The position numbers were made by a program, and so were the translations under genes. Below the pieces are notes generated by a model. The model had not been told where the DNA came from and made no database searches. It saw only the letters and a list, made by a program, of their open reading frames with translations. Shown in pieces: positions 1 to 14,545 of a stretch of DNA of 64,000 nucleotides. This DNA comes from Luscinia megarhynchos (lineage: Eukaryota > Chordata > Aves > Passeriformes > Turdidae), in NCBI GenBank assembly GCA_034336665.1, contig CM067592.1:30507319-30571318 (forward strand). Reading direction: 5' to 3'. Within the stretch, counting starts at the first letter, position 1; every line of letters begins with the position of its first letter.

Positions 1-3000
1 AACAGAGACATATGGTATTGAGACTGAATTACAAAGGATCTCTTCTGAGCCATCTATTACGGAAGCAAGACTAAGACTCCAGCATTATTATTAGTTTACT
101 CATTTATTTTCTAGCAAATAATTGAGAGTAAGATCTTCTTAAGAAAGTGGAAATGGTCTAATAATTGCAGTCTGGTGGTATAGTACATTCCCGTGTGCAT
201 TGATTAAATCTCCCCCATCCGTATTTTATGTTACTATGCTCATCTGTGAGATCTTCTGAAACTGAAAGAAGCAAGCAAAATATGAAGTGAAACAACTTTA
301 GCCCAGTGATTAAAATTTGAAGTTATCTGCAGTAATGTCAAGTCCTCTAACATTTATTAAGAACTCTAGGCATTTCCTTGCCCTGAATTATTCAAGCCTT
401 ATTATCTGACAAAATATTTAAGAAATTGTTCATGACAGAGTTTATGGCAAAAAATAACACCATCCTTCAAATAAAAAGTTAAAAACAGATGCTCCCTTTT
501 GTTGTCAAGCTGTTTTCTATTCTCAACATGATGCTGAGAAAAATATGCTAGAGTAATCTCCTGTAGCATCAGTTGGAAAAAATGAAGTGGACATCCTTCC
601 ACATTTTTTGTTTATGGAACAAAAAGATCAAACAAACAAACAACGCAAGATAAACTGAAACTGAAAGTGTTCGTTTCTGGGATGGTCCTTTTAAGTAGAA
701 TCCAGCAGCTTTTAAATGTTCATGATCATATAAGAAAATTGCTGCCAAGATGTTTTAAATACCATTGTGTGGCTGAGATAAAGGTCAAAGTTTTGTTTTA
801 ATACTATCAAGAGTTTCTGTCTACATTTGTAAGAAAGATATGGTTAGACAATAATGTTGAATGATCTATTTAAGCTATGTGTTACAAAGGGTTCCAGCAG
901 ATAGTAGTCATCTCTCTGCATTGCTATTTACTGCATAATGCAGTAAATAATGGCTCAGTAAAACTGCAGGACAGGCTGTCCTCACAGCCTGTGTGCTTTT
1001 GCCCTTTAAAGGCAAATTCTGTTCAAAAGGCTGAACTGCCTCCTCTATATCAGCACAATAAATACCTGGCAAATACGAGAGTAGAAGTAAAAAGATGCAG
1101 TGCAGTTCTAACAGGAATATCAGCCTCTTCTATACTCTGAGGGGTTGATCACAGTTTTACTTTCTCCAAGAAGACTGCACAGAAGAACCAGAGTCACACA
1201 TTACACTGCTTTTTTCCCCAAAGATTTTCAACTTTGCAAATTTAAGAGACCTCCTGCCTTTCTGAATATAGAGACCTTCCTACAAAAGCTTGTTGACATG
1301 GAAAAAATTGCTTAAGGTTTCCTTTATATTTGCTAAATATTCCATTAAAGTATACTGATTTGCTGATAGCTTCAACCCTTCATTTTTGATTTTGGAATTT
1401 TTGTTATCTACATCAGAAAACAGAAAAAGCAGTTTAAAAATAAAATTAATTTTCAAAAATATCTGCTTTGTAGACTTTCTTATTAAAAACGTTAGAAACC
1501 AGAAAGGTTCTTGTCATTATCTAAACACAACTGTTATGAAAGTGACTTTAAGAACAATCTGTATTGTAGTACAGACTAGTAAAACCCACCTGAAGAACTC
1601 CCATTGCATGCTTCCCTGCAAACACGTAGTTCTAGTTTAGTTTTGGCTTAACTGTGCTGGTTTGCTTCAGATTACTTTTTATCTTTCCCTAAGCTTATAC
1701 TTAAGGTGCATCATGAGCTGTTGGCTGTGTCTCACTGAGATCTCAGCAGGGGCCTGGCTGCATTTAGGCCCTGTACAAGTCAGACCACAAAGCCAGGTTG
1801 GGTTCTCAGTTTGTATTCAGTGTAAGTAACACACAGACACACACCTCAAAGAGAATTGTGGCCTTTGGCATGTGCCAGTTTGGCAAAACCAATTCTTTAG
1901 CTAGGAGAGAGGCAAGCAATGCAGCAAACAGTGAGACGCAGGAGAGCTTTTATTCCTGAATCTATTCTCCACAAAGAACTTCAGGAATTTTGAGCATCTT
2001 CAGCCTAAAGAACTCCTTTTTCCTGTTTTGATCTCCTGTACAGGTAGATTGCAACACTGAGGGGTTCTGTGACTAGCATGCCTGAAATTTTAAAGTGGAC
2101 CGTGGAGACATTGACATTGTGGGTAATTTCTTCCCAAGTGGTAAAAACTGTATCAGTCACATCTGGAAGTTTTTCTTCCAAGAACCAGAAACAAAGTATT
2201 TAGTGAATGAAAACAATATGAACAACATGTTTGTATCAGTCCTGATCCAACTATTACCATATTCACTCACAGAGGCTTCACAGAACGTGAAGGGAAGGTA
2301 TTTGTAAAGATACAGGAGAAATCTCTGTTTCTGACTCTCTTTTCAGAGCAACAAGCATTTGTTCACAGCCTCATTTTTTGTACTAATTATTTGAGGGGTC
2401 ACAGGAGAGATTAATGCTAAAATAAGGAGGAGGAAAAGAACAGACTTGAGGGGATGAATAGCAGCTGTGGTGAAGAAATCTACCAGACGGTAATTGCACA
2501 AGTCCTTAAATACTCAGAACTTAATCTGAAACCTTCTCTGGTGTAGAAAGGCATGTGGCAGAAAGGCATTGTTTCAGCATCACCAGGAAGTCTTTTGTTC
2601 ACTTACACAGAGCCTCACTTGCTCAGGAGCTCACGGACAGGGCAGCAGCTTTCAGCTCTAAAGAAGGTAATGGCACATGGTGGTACTCAGCCAACACCAA
2701 GAAACTGAAAGCACAGACAAACAAAAATGTGCCATCCCTGGACTAGCTTCCTACCAAGATCCACCTGCTAACTTTTATATAGGAATCCAATACACTGTGC
2801 CTTAAGAGATACCAGGCAACTGTAAACACCTTTTGTGTGCACAGGTTAATTTTAAACCTTTTTTTGACAGTGATTTGCTGAGAAAAATGCCACAAAATGT
2901 GATAAAATTAACCTGTTGTAAAATCAAACTTCATGTGAAAATGCACACAAGGTTCTTTACTTTTAGAGGATTATGAGCATGTGTCCACATTTCAATTTAT

Positions 3001-4312
3001 TCTGAAACACACCTCAGTTGTGAAGATAAACACAGGTATGACCCCGTAAAATATGAGATCATAATGTGATGCAACTAATATAGAAAAACATATATAAAAA
3101 ACACATAAAACCCGACCATTACTTCTGAGATCAGAAGAAAGCCTCTGAAGAAGAAGTAATAACTTCACCTGGTAGAAGTCTAAGTACTTAAAATAAATGC
3201 AAAATAATTTCCATAGTTAAAAGTAGAATTCTAAACAATTTGCTTTTCTGGCCAGTCCTTATGTTCAAAACATTTTTTTCCATGCAAAAGGCTGCACTCC
3301 TTTCTGTAAAGGAAAGCAGTGGTGCTTATTTTGCTGCCATTCTCACGAACCACCACGTGAGGGACTCAAGGACTCTTTTTATACCCACATTAAACCTATT
3401 GCTTATGTTAAAATGAAAAATTTTGGGAAAATATTTCTGTACTTCTGTACTGGTAATGCTGATAACATGCATGGAAAATTTTACTGCAACAAATCAAATT
3501 CATCTGTTTATATTGTGAGGCAGTGTAAGTAGATGGTGGTAACTTACAGGGCAGAAAATTCACAAAATGGAAATTAATTTTTAAAATAAAAAAAACACCA
3601 CCATTTTTCTTCCTTGTTCAGACAGAGGAGACTTTCATTCTGCAAAATTTATATGCACAGTATGCCTCTAGCAAATTAAAACATAGATTTCATTTGCTCT
3701 AAGCACAGAACTGGCATGAACAAAGGACGATACGAACAGGAAATATCTGCATCATCAATGACAGGAAAAAATTTTACCCAGAGCTTCTGTGCTGTCTTAA
3801 AGTCAAATATGACTACGCTTGGAAGAGTTCCCTGCTGAAGCTTCAGACACAGCTTTATAAAAGTTAAGATTTTCCTACACAGTATCCCTGCAAATCAAAC
3901 TAAGGAATTTTGACACAGGCAAGCTGTATGCAGATGAACCCTTTTTCAGAATACAACTGTAGACAACAGATGTGTAATAACAACTCCAAATTATGTAGGA
4001 ATAATATCTATTGTTTCAGAAGCAGAATAGTCATGTCAGCCAGGCACAGTGCCATACTGATGAAGTAACTCATCTTCACAGTTCTGAAACTGTTGAGGAA
4101 TTGCTGTACTAGATTGCATTATACGGCAAGGAAACTCTACTTGATTTCAAGTGCATGTTCAAACAACTGATTTTTTCTTTGAAAAGGCATGTTCTTAATT
4201 GAAATTTTCTAAATGGAAGTCAGATACAAGCAAGAAAAGGCAATACATAGTTCTCACCCTTAATCAGCTGGCTGACACATCTTCATGACTTTTAATCTGA
4301 CTTGGTAGTTTG

Positions 4313-4343
4313 GACTACAAACAAACAAATAAATAAATAAAAA
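4313..4343. repeat. (AAAC)/(AAAT)n short microsatellite
   Basis: A few CAAA units followed by AAAT units; short and imperfect. Confidence 0.75.
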
Positions 4344-7300
4344 GGTGCCTTATTTTTTCTAGAATTTAAACTTGATTAGCTGACTTCAGGAAAAGAACAT
4401 ACTGTTTTCTCATGAAGACAAATACAACATTTTCTTCCAAATATGGCTAAAGTAAAAAGGCTTTTAAGTTGAAATTGTTTGGTTGGAGTGTAAAATACAG
4501 CCAAAGAACTTGAAAGTAGAATTGAATAATAAGCCAAACCAACTGGAAAAAATGGAAAACAACACAATTATCTAACTGAAATATTATTTATATCTGTCTA
4601 TCTATATATATGCATGTAAGTTATTAAAAAATAGAAGAACTTGCAAATCTCACAGTCCTTTACCACAATCATGAGTAGAAAGGCCATCACGATACCTCAT
4701 AAAAACTGGAGGATTTTAAATTTTTTCTACAAAACTCTTCCCTCATGATATAGCACACTTGCAGAGAGCTAATGCAGGCACAGAGAGCTGAACCCTTTGC
4801 TTTCTCATAGATAAATGAATAAAAAAATCCAGGAAAACATAGAGCATAGAATTCCTGCAAAGTTTCTGTTGTCCACAATCCTTTGCCTACATTGCTTGCA
4901 ATCTTAGGAATGCAGAAACTGCTGCTTGAATACAGCACTATGCCCAGGGACTGAGCTCAGCTGACCTGTATGCTACGCAATATTAAACACTTCTGTACTA
5001 GTAGCACTGGATATTGTCTGTAAAACAAGAACCTAAAAGACAGAGCGATTGCTGTATTTCCCAGTCTCACTAAATCTAAACTTGCATGTCATAAGGAAAA
5101 AAAGATTTGTAAAACATAGGTGTCATATTTATTGTCTGTAACCCCAAATGCAGAGAGGTGTCTGGAAACCCAGTGAATTGAAGCTAGCACATGCCAATAG
5201 ATTAGTGTATCATGCAGTGGACCTTGTTCTTTTACACTTTCAGGTACTAAAATGGAGAATATAGTGCCATTAAGACCAGGAAATTAGACTAGAAATTACT
5301 AATTGCTGAAAACGATCTGTCAGTGCAGATCTCTTTAAACAAAGCTGGTATTCATCCACTGGGAAAAGGAAGTGCCATCTCCCTAATGCATGCAAGCACA
5401 TGTGCACGTGAGAGGTATTTTAATGAGGAGATTCACAAAAAATTGCTAAAATTTGACACAAACAAAATATTTATCATGCATTCTCTTTGGGTATTTACCT
5501 GGGGCAGTTATCTAATGAACATTATAAATGCGTCTGCAGATGCTCTGCGGACACACACTTCTTCAAGTGCTGGCAGACCTGCAGTTGTAACAAAGTGCTA
5601 AAGTACAGGAGAAGCAAAATCAGATGCATCTGTGACGTTAGTTTTTTAACTATTTACTTGTTTTGCTCCGTCTGCTTTTCCTTGTTCTACCAGATTTGGC
5701 AATGTCTGCCCCATCCATGTGAATGCTTTTATGCTGTAACTGTCAGGAGCACCATTTTAACCCTTGTCATTTGGCTACCTAGGAACTTGCTCTTGCTAGT
5801 GTGGTTCCTTTTGCTGATTATTTTGTGGCTTGATGACGAATGCACAGTCAGCCCTTCAAAGAATTGGACTGCTCCTTTGTCCTGTGGTAAGAACAAAAAA
5901 CTTGGTCCCACATTCACTCCTTGAAGAATCTCATTTCACTTCACTATCTCCTCTGTAGGACTGCATTTCCATCAGCAGCACCCTTTTTTATTTTCTTTCC
6001 AGACAGAAAACTCCCTTCATGCTAGGTTAAGTGTTTCTCTGAGGTTCCTTTGGGCTGTACCCCTGGAGTAATATTTGCTTCATAAAAAGAAGTATCCTTC
6101 TACTTTCAGTGGGGTTTTTTTTTTCACTAAATCTTTTATCTTAAGATATACTCTTTGTAGCCTGCCTCATTAATAGAGATTAGATTTAGATTGCTTAATT
6201 TTATCTGTCAGAAAGTTCTGAAGGACATTACTCCTAGATGACGCTTCCTAAACTTCATTAGAGTTCGTTTGCATCAGTTTACCTGTTCCCATAAATTTTC
6301 ACTGATGCCACAGTTATGCAGCACCCTAAAGTGAAGACCATAAAAACATGGGGCTTCAAGGCCACTTCATGGAGGGGGGTTGGTTAGTTTTCCTTTCACC
6401 CTTCTCAGCTCCCACATAGGTTACTAGAGAACATTTTTACAGCTCCCATTAGCTTAACTGCTAGATATGGGAAGTACAATATGAGGGAACTATGTCAAAA
6501 AGATTATTTTTTTTACCCAGAGTAGGAAAGATTGTATCAGGTTTTTTGCTCTTTTTCTTTAAAAAACAGTGTAAAGTCTATGTTCTCTTCTTATTGTAAT
6601 TAAAATTCTTCCTAAAACCCAATCTGTTCTATTCCTTCTACTTCTTGTTTCAGAACTTCTTATTTCCCACTCCTCTGGCACAAAACATCACTCAGCTGTA
6701 ACTAAAATTATACGATCAAACAGGTCTTGGTTACACTGGAATCTAAACTACCTATCATTGCTTTGAGGGTCTGGCTTTTTTTCTGCAAAAAAATAAATGT
6801 AATATTTGTGCACACATATATATGCAGACATTATAAGAAAACCCCTCTTTTCCTTTGGTTAGTGGCTTATTCATGATATTTCTTTTTTTTTTTTCAATTC
6901 ACCCTTTGCCCTCAAGACTACACTTTGATCATAGTCAAGACCTTGCTTGAAGCATGAGACTTAAAGTGCAAGAAAATTGTTCCCAGCACAAACACAGAGA
7001 AAGAATGAGTACTTTGGAAAAAATATTCAAAGAAATATGGTTTAAACAAATAGATAAAGGAGGAAACTACTTAGGAAATGGCAGACAAAATTGAAAGAAA
7101 AAAAATGGTGTGTTTATTCACAGACCTAAAGTTTTCAAATGTATAAAGAACTTGCAAATGTATAAAGTCCTGCAAGGCTTCTGTCTAACTGATCACTCCA
7201 CATTAATTCTTTGATGCTTATAGATAAACAAGATTGGAAGAAACACTGACATGTACACATGTAACATAAATAATAGAGAAAAGGAAACACCAAACACACT

Positions 7301-7642
7301 TTTGAATGCCAAATCTTTTGTTTAAAGTATATAGAAGGAATAAAATGGAACAAAGGCAAGGTCATGGTTTCAATACTGGTCTGTGTCTAGTTTTGGCTGC
7401 AGGAAGGACCCCACAAACTGGCTGAAGGTGTTGGGTGCCCACTGACACAGTGGAGCTGGAGCCTTTGACCTGGAAGGAGAGATTTCAGGACCAGGGCTGG
7501 TCCAGCTGGGTCAGGAGGCACCAGCAGCATTCCTGACATTGGGAGGAGTGTAGGGAGAAGATGCACAGGAGGGTGAGAGGCACAAGCCATCAATAAAGGG
7601 GAGCTCACACCCTGTCTGGGAGAAGCCCTGGGCAGCCCAGTC

Positions 7643-7684
7643 TGAGCCCAAGATTGAGCCCAAGGCTGAGCCCAAAGCTGAGCC
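7643..7684. repeat. 12-bp tandem repeat, 3.5 copies
   Basis: TGAGCCCAAGAT, TGAGCCCAAGGC, TGAGCCCAAAGC, then TGAGCC. It lies in a locally GC-richer patch (about 7390-7700) unlike its AT-rich surroundings. The minus-strand frame through it is a repeat-driven ORF with no recognisable protein. Confidence 0.9.
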
Positions 7685-8248
7685 TGCCTAGAAGGACCCT
7701 TCATTGCCCAGTTTGACATTCTGTGGTTTATTACTGGAAAACACAGGTGGCACACTTGAATCTCTCTCAACTCTAGATTACTTTGCTCCCCCTCATCTCT
7801 TCACACAAGGTCTGAAAACAGAAAATGAATGAAAAAAAAAACCTGGGGGTTCTAAGTAGTTATCCTTTCTTAATGAGACCTGGATGGCAAGAAACAAATC
7901 ATTCAGATTCGTTTAAGCAAAACACAGTAATTAAACTAGGCAGCGAACGTGCAAGAATATTTAATTATCCTCCTCTGAAATAGCAAATTCAGGAAGCAAA
8001 ACTTTCACAAGTTGTGTGGCAAGAATTAGAAGTCTCCATTTTATGGCATATGAAGAGTCTGAGTAGATTAATTTAAAAACCAATAGACAGAAATGTTTCT
8101 TCAAACAGAGCATAATGCACAAAGCTCTATTTCTTCATTCATTATGGGTTGTACATCCTTATGAAGACAACTTCAAGGAGCAGCACAGGCATTATACAAT
8201 TAGTTATAAATATGTAATTTTAGAAAATCTTTCTCTGTCTTACAAGTA

Positions 8249-8375
8249 GACACACATATATAGACACAGATATAGACACATAAATACAAATATATGTTTG
8301 CACATATATATGCATATATATGCATATGTGAGTATGTGAGTGTGTGTATTTTTACACACACATATACATATTAGT
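8249..8375. repeat. Compound (AC)/(AT)/(TG) microsatellite with palindromes
   Basis: Mixed ACACAT, ATATAG and GTGTGT units. It contains a 20-bp perfect palindrome at 8303-8322 centred on ATGCAT. A hairpin at 8340-8361 has a 9-bp stem (GTGTGTGTA) and a TTTT loop. Confidence 0.85.
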
Positions 8376-8580
8376 CTTTCCAAGCAGATGTATATAAGAC
8401 AGCTCCTCAAAGACAGCTCTTAAATGATTCAGAAAATTCATTGTGGCTGGGATAAAATCATGGAACAGATACTGGCACATCTGCCCTGGATCACAGTGGG
8501 GTTTTGCTGAATCCTCCACTGGAGAGTTGAGGCAGTAATACAATTGCTGTGCACTTTCTAAGAGAATGCGTTGACCAGAT

Positions 8581-8620
8581 GTGTGTATATATGTAAACAT
8601 ATATATATATACACACACAA
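8581..8620. repeat. (TG)/(TA)/(CA) microsatellite
   Basis: GTGTGTATATATG, then ATATATATATA and ACACACACA. It is partly self-complementary and lies about 200 bp right of a similar tract at 8249-8375. Confidence 0.85.
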
Positions 8621-11600
8621 CAAATGGCATAAAAGTTTCAGAGGTTAAGTAACTGAAATCACAAGTGTGAAGGGCCTTTCCTTGTAGGTGTAGCAGTTTA
8701 ATTAGTTAGAGAATTCTGATTTTTTGCAGATTGTCTCATTCTAGAGATAGAGATTACTGTGTGATGTAGATGAGACGAACTGCAAACACCCTTTTTTCCC
8801 CCTCGTTTCACTGTACATGCACATTTAGTGTGTGCATAAAGGGAGTATGGTTGAATCTAGTTTATGCCACTACCCCATCAAGCAGGACAAGAAAAAGTGG
8901 TATTGAGTAAAGCAGTCTTAAAGCCTGCCACATAAGAAATTAAAGGCATAACCACCAGCTTGTTGGATTACCATTTGAATTTTCTTAAATCCATTCTGGC
9001 ATTCTTCTCTTCTGGGTTGACTGATGCATATTTTAATGCAGTCTAAGATGTTAAGGCGCTATGAAACTTCACAAGACAAGCAGCAGTTCCCTTTGAATTT
9101 AGTTACCATTTCATTATGAATAAAACAGGCATACTGAAACCTGTGCTAAATCTTAACATACATAGAGCAGATGTCTCATTGTACAGATATGTTAATTGTG
9201 CTCAGCACTTCTACCCAAAAGGTAGAAAAAGGATGGAAAATGACCCATTGCTGTATATATTATTTTATAGACAGCTATGCACAGACATCTTGTATTTCAT
9301 TTTCCTTTTAAGTTGTTTTTCCAGAGTCCAGGTTGATAGTGAGGTTGCATGATTCTTGCCCTGCTCATATGTGTGTGCTCGCTTCTGTGTGTTTGCACAC
9401 GCACATGTACCTTCAGGCAGCCCAGAACAGTCTTAGCTGCATTTAGAAGGATACAGCACTCACAACCTCCAGAGATCTGAGTCCTGGTGAGCATCGTGAT
9501 GTGGGGTGAAGATAGGATGTGTGTGTGTGCCTCTTCTCCCCCGACAGCCTGCCCAACACCGGCAGATGCCTCGGCCGTGCACCAGCTCTGGGAACAAGAA
9601 TCTGCTGCAGCTACAAAGACAGAAATGTCTGAGCCATGGCAGCATTTTCATCTAGTCTGTCAAATTGGTAGTAAGAAAGACTGGGATTGTTAGTGTAATC
9701 TGCTGACACACCAAGATTATACCAATGAGCCAATCTGAAGGAATTGCCAGCAGAGTGATTTCAGAAAGGTCCAAAACAGTTTCCAGGAGTCTGGAATACC
9801 AAACAGATTTCCAGACAAATATGACTGACCACTGGAGACCAGGCAGAAAAACCCAACCAAAGAAAGAACAGATTAAGTCCGAAGCATTACCCGTTTCCAC
9901 CTCAACACAGAATTGTGGTCAAATGCCTGAACTTTCAGAATTTAGTATCATAAACATCAAGTCATTTTAGTTTTTAGAGATGCCATCATCTCATGTCAAG
10001 GATAAGCCATTTATTTCACAGAACTGTATTGAGATGACAGTGACTCATTCACGTACTATTCATAAGCATTATTTTTATCTCTTAATGTTTTCTGATTTAA
10101 TTACTAGTTGGAGAGTTGGGATATTTTTTATACAAAACACACAGAGCCTTCTTTTGAGTAGCATTATTTCTTTGCACTCTTACATTCAAATCAGTTTGCA
10201 GGAGTAAATTTTTAAGAAGACAACTAAGATAACCATGACAATACTAAGCGAATACTTCTGATCCCTACTTATAAAAACCTGTTTGTCTGGATTTTTCAAT
10301 GGTTATTTTTTTCAAATGCACTATGAAGGATGTAGCCTACTGATAACAAAGTCATGTTGAGGTTTTTCACTTGGACAAATCCCACAGCATTACTGTTGCT
10401 AATCCTCTGATCTTTCAGATGAGATTTAAAAAGTATGACTAGTCACATAAACAGAATTCATAAATTAGGTAATTGACAAATTAGGACTTAAATGCAGTTT
10501 CAAGATACAGTCCGTGTTTTGCAGCCATCTTGGAATGTTACAGAAGACATTATACAAACAGGCTACTAAAATGGACTAAGCTGGTGACTTGAGGAGAAGT
10601 TATGTGAGATATCTTTTTTAACAAATATTTTCACTTTTGATGAAGAGAATACTTTCAATATCTAGGCAGAACTGACTAAACCACAAAAAGAGGCTTTTCT
10701 GTTTAAAATGGAAATATTTTTGGTTTCTTCAGTTACCTATTTTCTTGCAGTTCAGTCATAACAGACTTTTTGGAGCTCTATTACAAATGGCTGATAATTG
10801 TGTTTGGAAGTATGGACCATTCTACAACCAGCACAGGAAGGCTGTATACATGGCCATTGCAGCAAAGCATTCCCCTGAGAAACAGGATAATAGAAAACAA
10901 AATCAAATAACAGAGGGCTTCAGCAAGAGGACATCTCCATTTAGAATATGCAGTTTTATTTAATGTCTTTTGTTTTACAGCAGGCTAACAGTGTTCTTTC
11001 CATGTCTGATTAAGCTGGCAGGAGCTTAGTTTAATATCTTGCTCTCTGCGTCAGCCAAAACTAAAAGCATTTGTTCTTACATATGGAAAAATGAAACTTT
11101 TCTTTCTGATTCCCTCTCAGTGGAAAAATAACTTAGCAATTCAGCTACCACATCTATTGAATAAAGGCTATGAGCAAAAACCAAAAGTATATTTGTAACC
11201 TCAATGAGCTTTCACAGCAAAATAGCTGAGATGTATTTTTTCTATTCTCCTTCCCTCTTAAGCTTATTTAATTTACCCTTCACAAATGTTTCTTCTAACT
11301 TCCTGACCAAATTTTTTTCCCCAGCTTTTCTAAAGACTTTTGGATATTGAGAATTCCTTAATATCTCTACCCTGTCTTGAATCAGTCCAAAGGAGCCCAC
11401 GGAGAAAACACACACAGACACACAGACACCCAGACACACACACACACACACACATACATAAAAAACACTCTTGTTTTGACTGCAGAACAGTGCTAAATGT
11501 TCATTCTGCTTTTCAGCTTTATACCTCTAAACATGAAGATTTGTGCTTGTTATGTATAGTTTCAGCTCCACTTTAGAATTAGTAGCTTTTTACCACTTAG

Positions 11601-14454
11601 TTCTTAATACTAGATGAGGACTTCGCTGTATTTCACCTAGACCAAACAAACAAGCTTAGTGTTAAACAGCATATATTTATCCCCTCCTTGGACCCAGGTA
11701 GATTACTGGTTATAATCTAATCAGTAGAAAAACAAACAAGAAGATGAGTGAGGAGCAAATGGCTGTTTCCCTGAAACTCTGGGCCATACTGTGTAAACAT
11801 CCATTCATTTGGGTTATAAAGGTGGTCAAAGGCAGGGAAATTATTAGAAAAGTATGGCTGAGAGAAATTTCCTGGGTTATTGAACTTGACTGTCTACTGA
11901 CCTTCTCCTGCTATAGACAGACTTTCATACTCAAGCTGTACATGTTCCTCTTCTATCACCTTAGGCATTGCAGCAGGTTTTTATTTGTCTTTGCCTTGGA
12001 GGACTTCATCTCTCTGTAGTCCTGACAGTTTTCTAAACGTGCAGCAGAGGCAAGGTGACTTTTGCACACCTTTTCTGACTGTTCTAAGTTATGATGGCTT
12101 TCAGAGTTACAGCAGTTAAGACTAAACACCTCAGTGCCCGTATGCACAAAGATGTTCAAATTGAGTGAGTAGGAAACAATTGTAAGCTGCCATCACCTAT
12201 GGCTGTTGTTTGTTTAGAGTAGATTCTGCAGTTTCACTATAAATCTTAGCGTAATATTGTTACATGAGAAATTGTTTGGCAGCTGTACTGTAAAGGATTG
12301 AACCCATACAATTATGCTTTCTGATTTAGCAGATATTCTGAGAAATCAGAGTTGCGAATGTTTTGACAAGTGGCCATGTTCAAGTTCTTTTTACTGTTAC
12401 CTAACACATCTTCTGTTTCTTCCACAGATGAAAAAGCTACGTGTGACATTAGCTGTGCAAAAATGTATATTTTTCCTTAATCAAGAGAGTTGCTGCCAAC
12501 ACTATATAGGTGCCTCTTTCCTGTCGCAGTCTGTTGTGTTCCAAAAACTCTGCTACTACTTCCTTGTTTTTAAATAAAAGGAACATCTGAAAAAAGACAA
12601 GGGTTCTTCTTATCTGTGAATGCCTTAGGTTGTCCCTTTGCTATTTCCTAAGCAAAGATACATGTGGAGCTAATCTAAGTATTTAAGAAAACAATATGCA
12701 GTTCATTCACATGTATGTACACAACAGCAATCTGCTTGTGCTGTTGTGAGGATTAAAAGGACAAGATAATTACATCCTGTCTAGCATGCTGATAAAAATA
12801 CATTAGTCAAAGAAAAAAAAAAAGGTGAAGTGTGTGATAAAATCAGAAGGGTCCCAGAATAAGCCATCAGAGACCTGAACTGAGGTCACTTGATACAACT
12901 GAGTCAATACTGTCTTTGTTGCTTTTAACTATCATTTTGTTGTCTATATGAATAGAAGCCTTTTCTATAGAGGGGTAGCAATGGCAGTAGTAGTTGAATT
13001 CTCTAGATCTTTTTCTGTGTATTTAATAAATGAATTCCTTTATAAGTTTCACTTTTGAGGACAGGGCAGAAGTTATAAAACTAGAATTTCTCTGTGAATA
13101 TCAAGCCTCTCCTTAAAAATGAGAGTAATTATACTCCACTTTTTCACAGAGAATCAGGTGAAATAGGAATAATAGGCCCTTATTAATTTTCTATCTAAAA
13201 TATTAGACAAAAAATTACACAGGGCATATATAAAGCAGGAAAAAATTAAGCAATATTTATGACAAAATTCCCTTCTTCTTCCATGCATAAGGATCTGGGA
13301 TGATGAAATTTCATGACCTAACCTTAAACTCAGTTTTTAGTAAATTTCTTCATTAACATTTATCAAGGAGGGAGAAATTTCTCAGACAGGAGAACTCTAG
13401 AAAAATAAGAGTAATACAAATGAAATGCAGAGGTACTCTGACAGCAAATGTGACCAGTCCTGCTGCTAAACTGCCGGAGTTCATCACTGCTGGTGCTGGG
13501 CAACATACACTAGCAGCTGACACCACATCCCAGCCTAATTTTGGTGCCAGCCTCAGGGCAGTGATCTGAAGTTTTCCAGCAAAAGTACTTGACACTCTTG
13601 GTTTCTGAGCGCCATTCTGCTTCCTCAGAGTTATAGGACATTTTTCTTAAGGACACAGCATCTGGAATCTCTGCATCTTTGATGCATATATTGTTGCAGG
13701 ATGTTTCATATAATGAATTGTTGCAGAATATTTAATATCATATGCAGAGGGCTTCATTGTCTTTAAGCCATTGACACCAATATAACTATTCCAGTTTAAT
13801 CATATTTACTTCTGATTTATGTCACCTAAGCATTAGCATATCAGCAGCTTTGACTTAGGATGTAGTTTAGATTTGATTGATCACATCTGAAAGCCTGAGG
13901 TTTTTATAGCCTTTAATGTAAGACCTTAAGATTATTCTACTTTTCACGGTTTTAATTACTTTTGTTTGTATTTTTCTTTATGTATTTTGGCTTCAGAGAA
14001 AGGTTTCTTTCATTAATTGCTTGGAAGATGAAAAAACTGTTAGTATAGCTAGCAATAGAGGCAGCAAAAAAGTGGGGCAGGATCACTTGTTAACTACAAA
14101 GCAAAATTGAGGAAATAATTGTAAGAGTGGATCAGACAAATAGAAGCATAAATAAAATATCCATTTGCAAGATGAACCTGTCTCTGCTTATAAACATAGT
14201 TTCACAGCATTATGACGTAGCTAAACATATAGTTTATGAGAAATAAGAAAACTTGCCAGAGCTGGAGGCTGTCTGGTCACTCTTGATCCTATGCTAATTT
14301 CACTATTAAACCCAACAAGTTCAGTAAGCAATGAATATTTGTCAAATAATAGTCTTTAACCATGAGTTCTATGAGTTAATCACATAGGATATCAAACACT
14401 ATTTGTGCATATCTCTCATGAATGTATCCCATCTCACTTTAGTTATGCATAATA
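8621..14454. other. Intergenic, no gene seen
   Basis: AT-rich unique sequence with the CA microsatellite at 11408 and a 14-bp poly-A at about 12811. No exon or transposon body is recognised. Confidence 0.6.
11408..11460. repeat. (CA)n microsatellite, interrupted
   Basis: Imperfect CACAGA units followed by about ten perfect CA dinucleotides and a CATACATA edge. Confidence 0.9.
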
Positions 14455-14545
14455 TGAGTAGAATGGTTCAGCTGGAATGAACCTAACGTCTGATCATCTA
14501 ATCCAACTGGAAGTGGCATAAGTCACCTTCCTTACAATTTGGAAC
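14455..14545 (-). mobile_element. CR1 LINE 3'-end remnant
   Basis: The plus strand contains GTAGAATGGTT, GATCATCTAATCCAAC and a weak CACCTTCC block, in the order and spacing of the reverse complement of the CR1 3' tail. It is short and old, and the limits are approximate. Confidence 0.55.

Larger units (their letters stand above)
1..8248. other. Intergenic, no gene seen
   Basis: AT-rich unique sequence. Open frames here, the longest at 5487-5924, lack splice signals in frame, recognisable protein or codon bias. Contains the AAAT microsatellite at 4313 and the 12-bp tandem repeat at 7643. A GC-richer patch at about 7390-7700 may be an unrecognised old repeat. Confidence 0.6.

Noticed and set aside
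1864..1893. TTGGCATGTGCCA and TTGGCAAAACCAA, resembling NFI dimer sites
   Set aside because: The half-site spacing is wrong for the TTGGC-N5-GCCAA consensus, so calling an NFI autoregulatory site is not justified.
5487..5924. 145-codon plus-strand frame with hydrophobic stretches
   Set aside because: T-rich DNA produces Leu/Phe/Ile runs by chance. No homologous family, splice logic or promoter was seen.
7387..7770. 127-codon minus-strand frame with a WAQ repeat
   Set aside because: The frame is driven by the 12-bp tandem repeat and GC-rich composition; no known domain.
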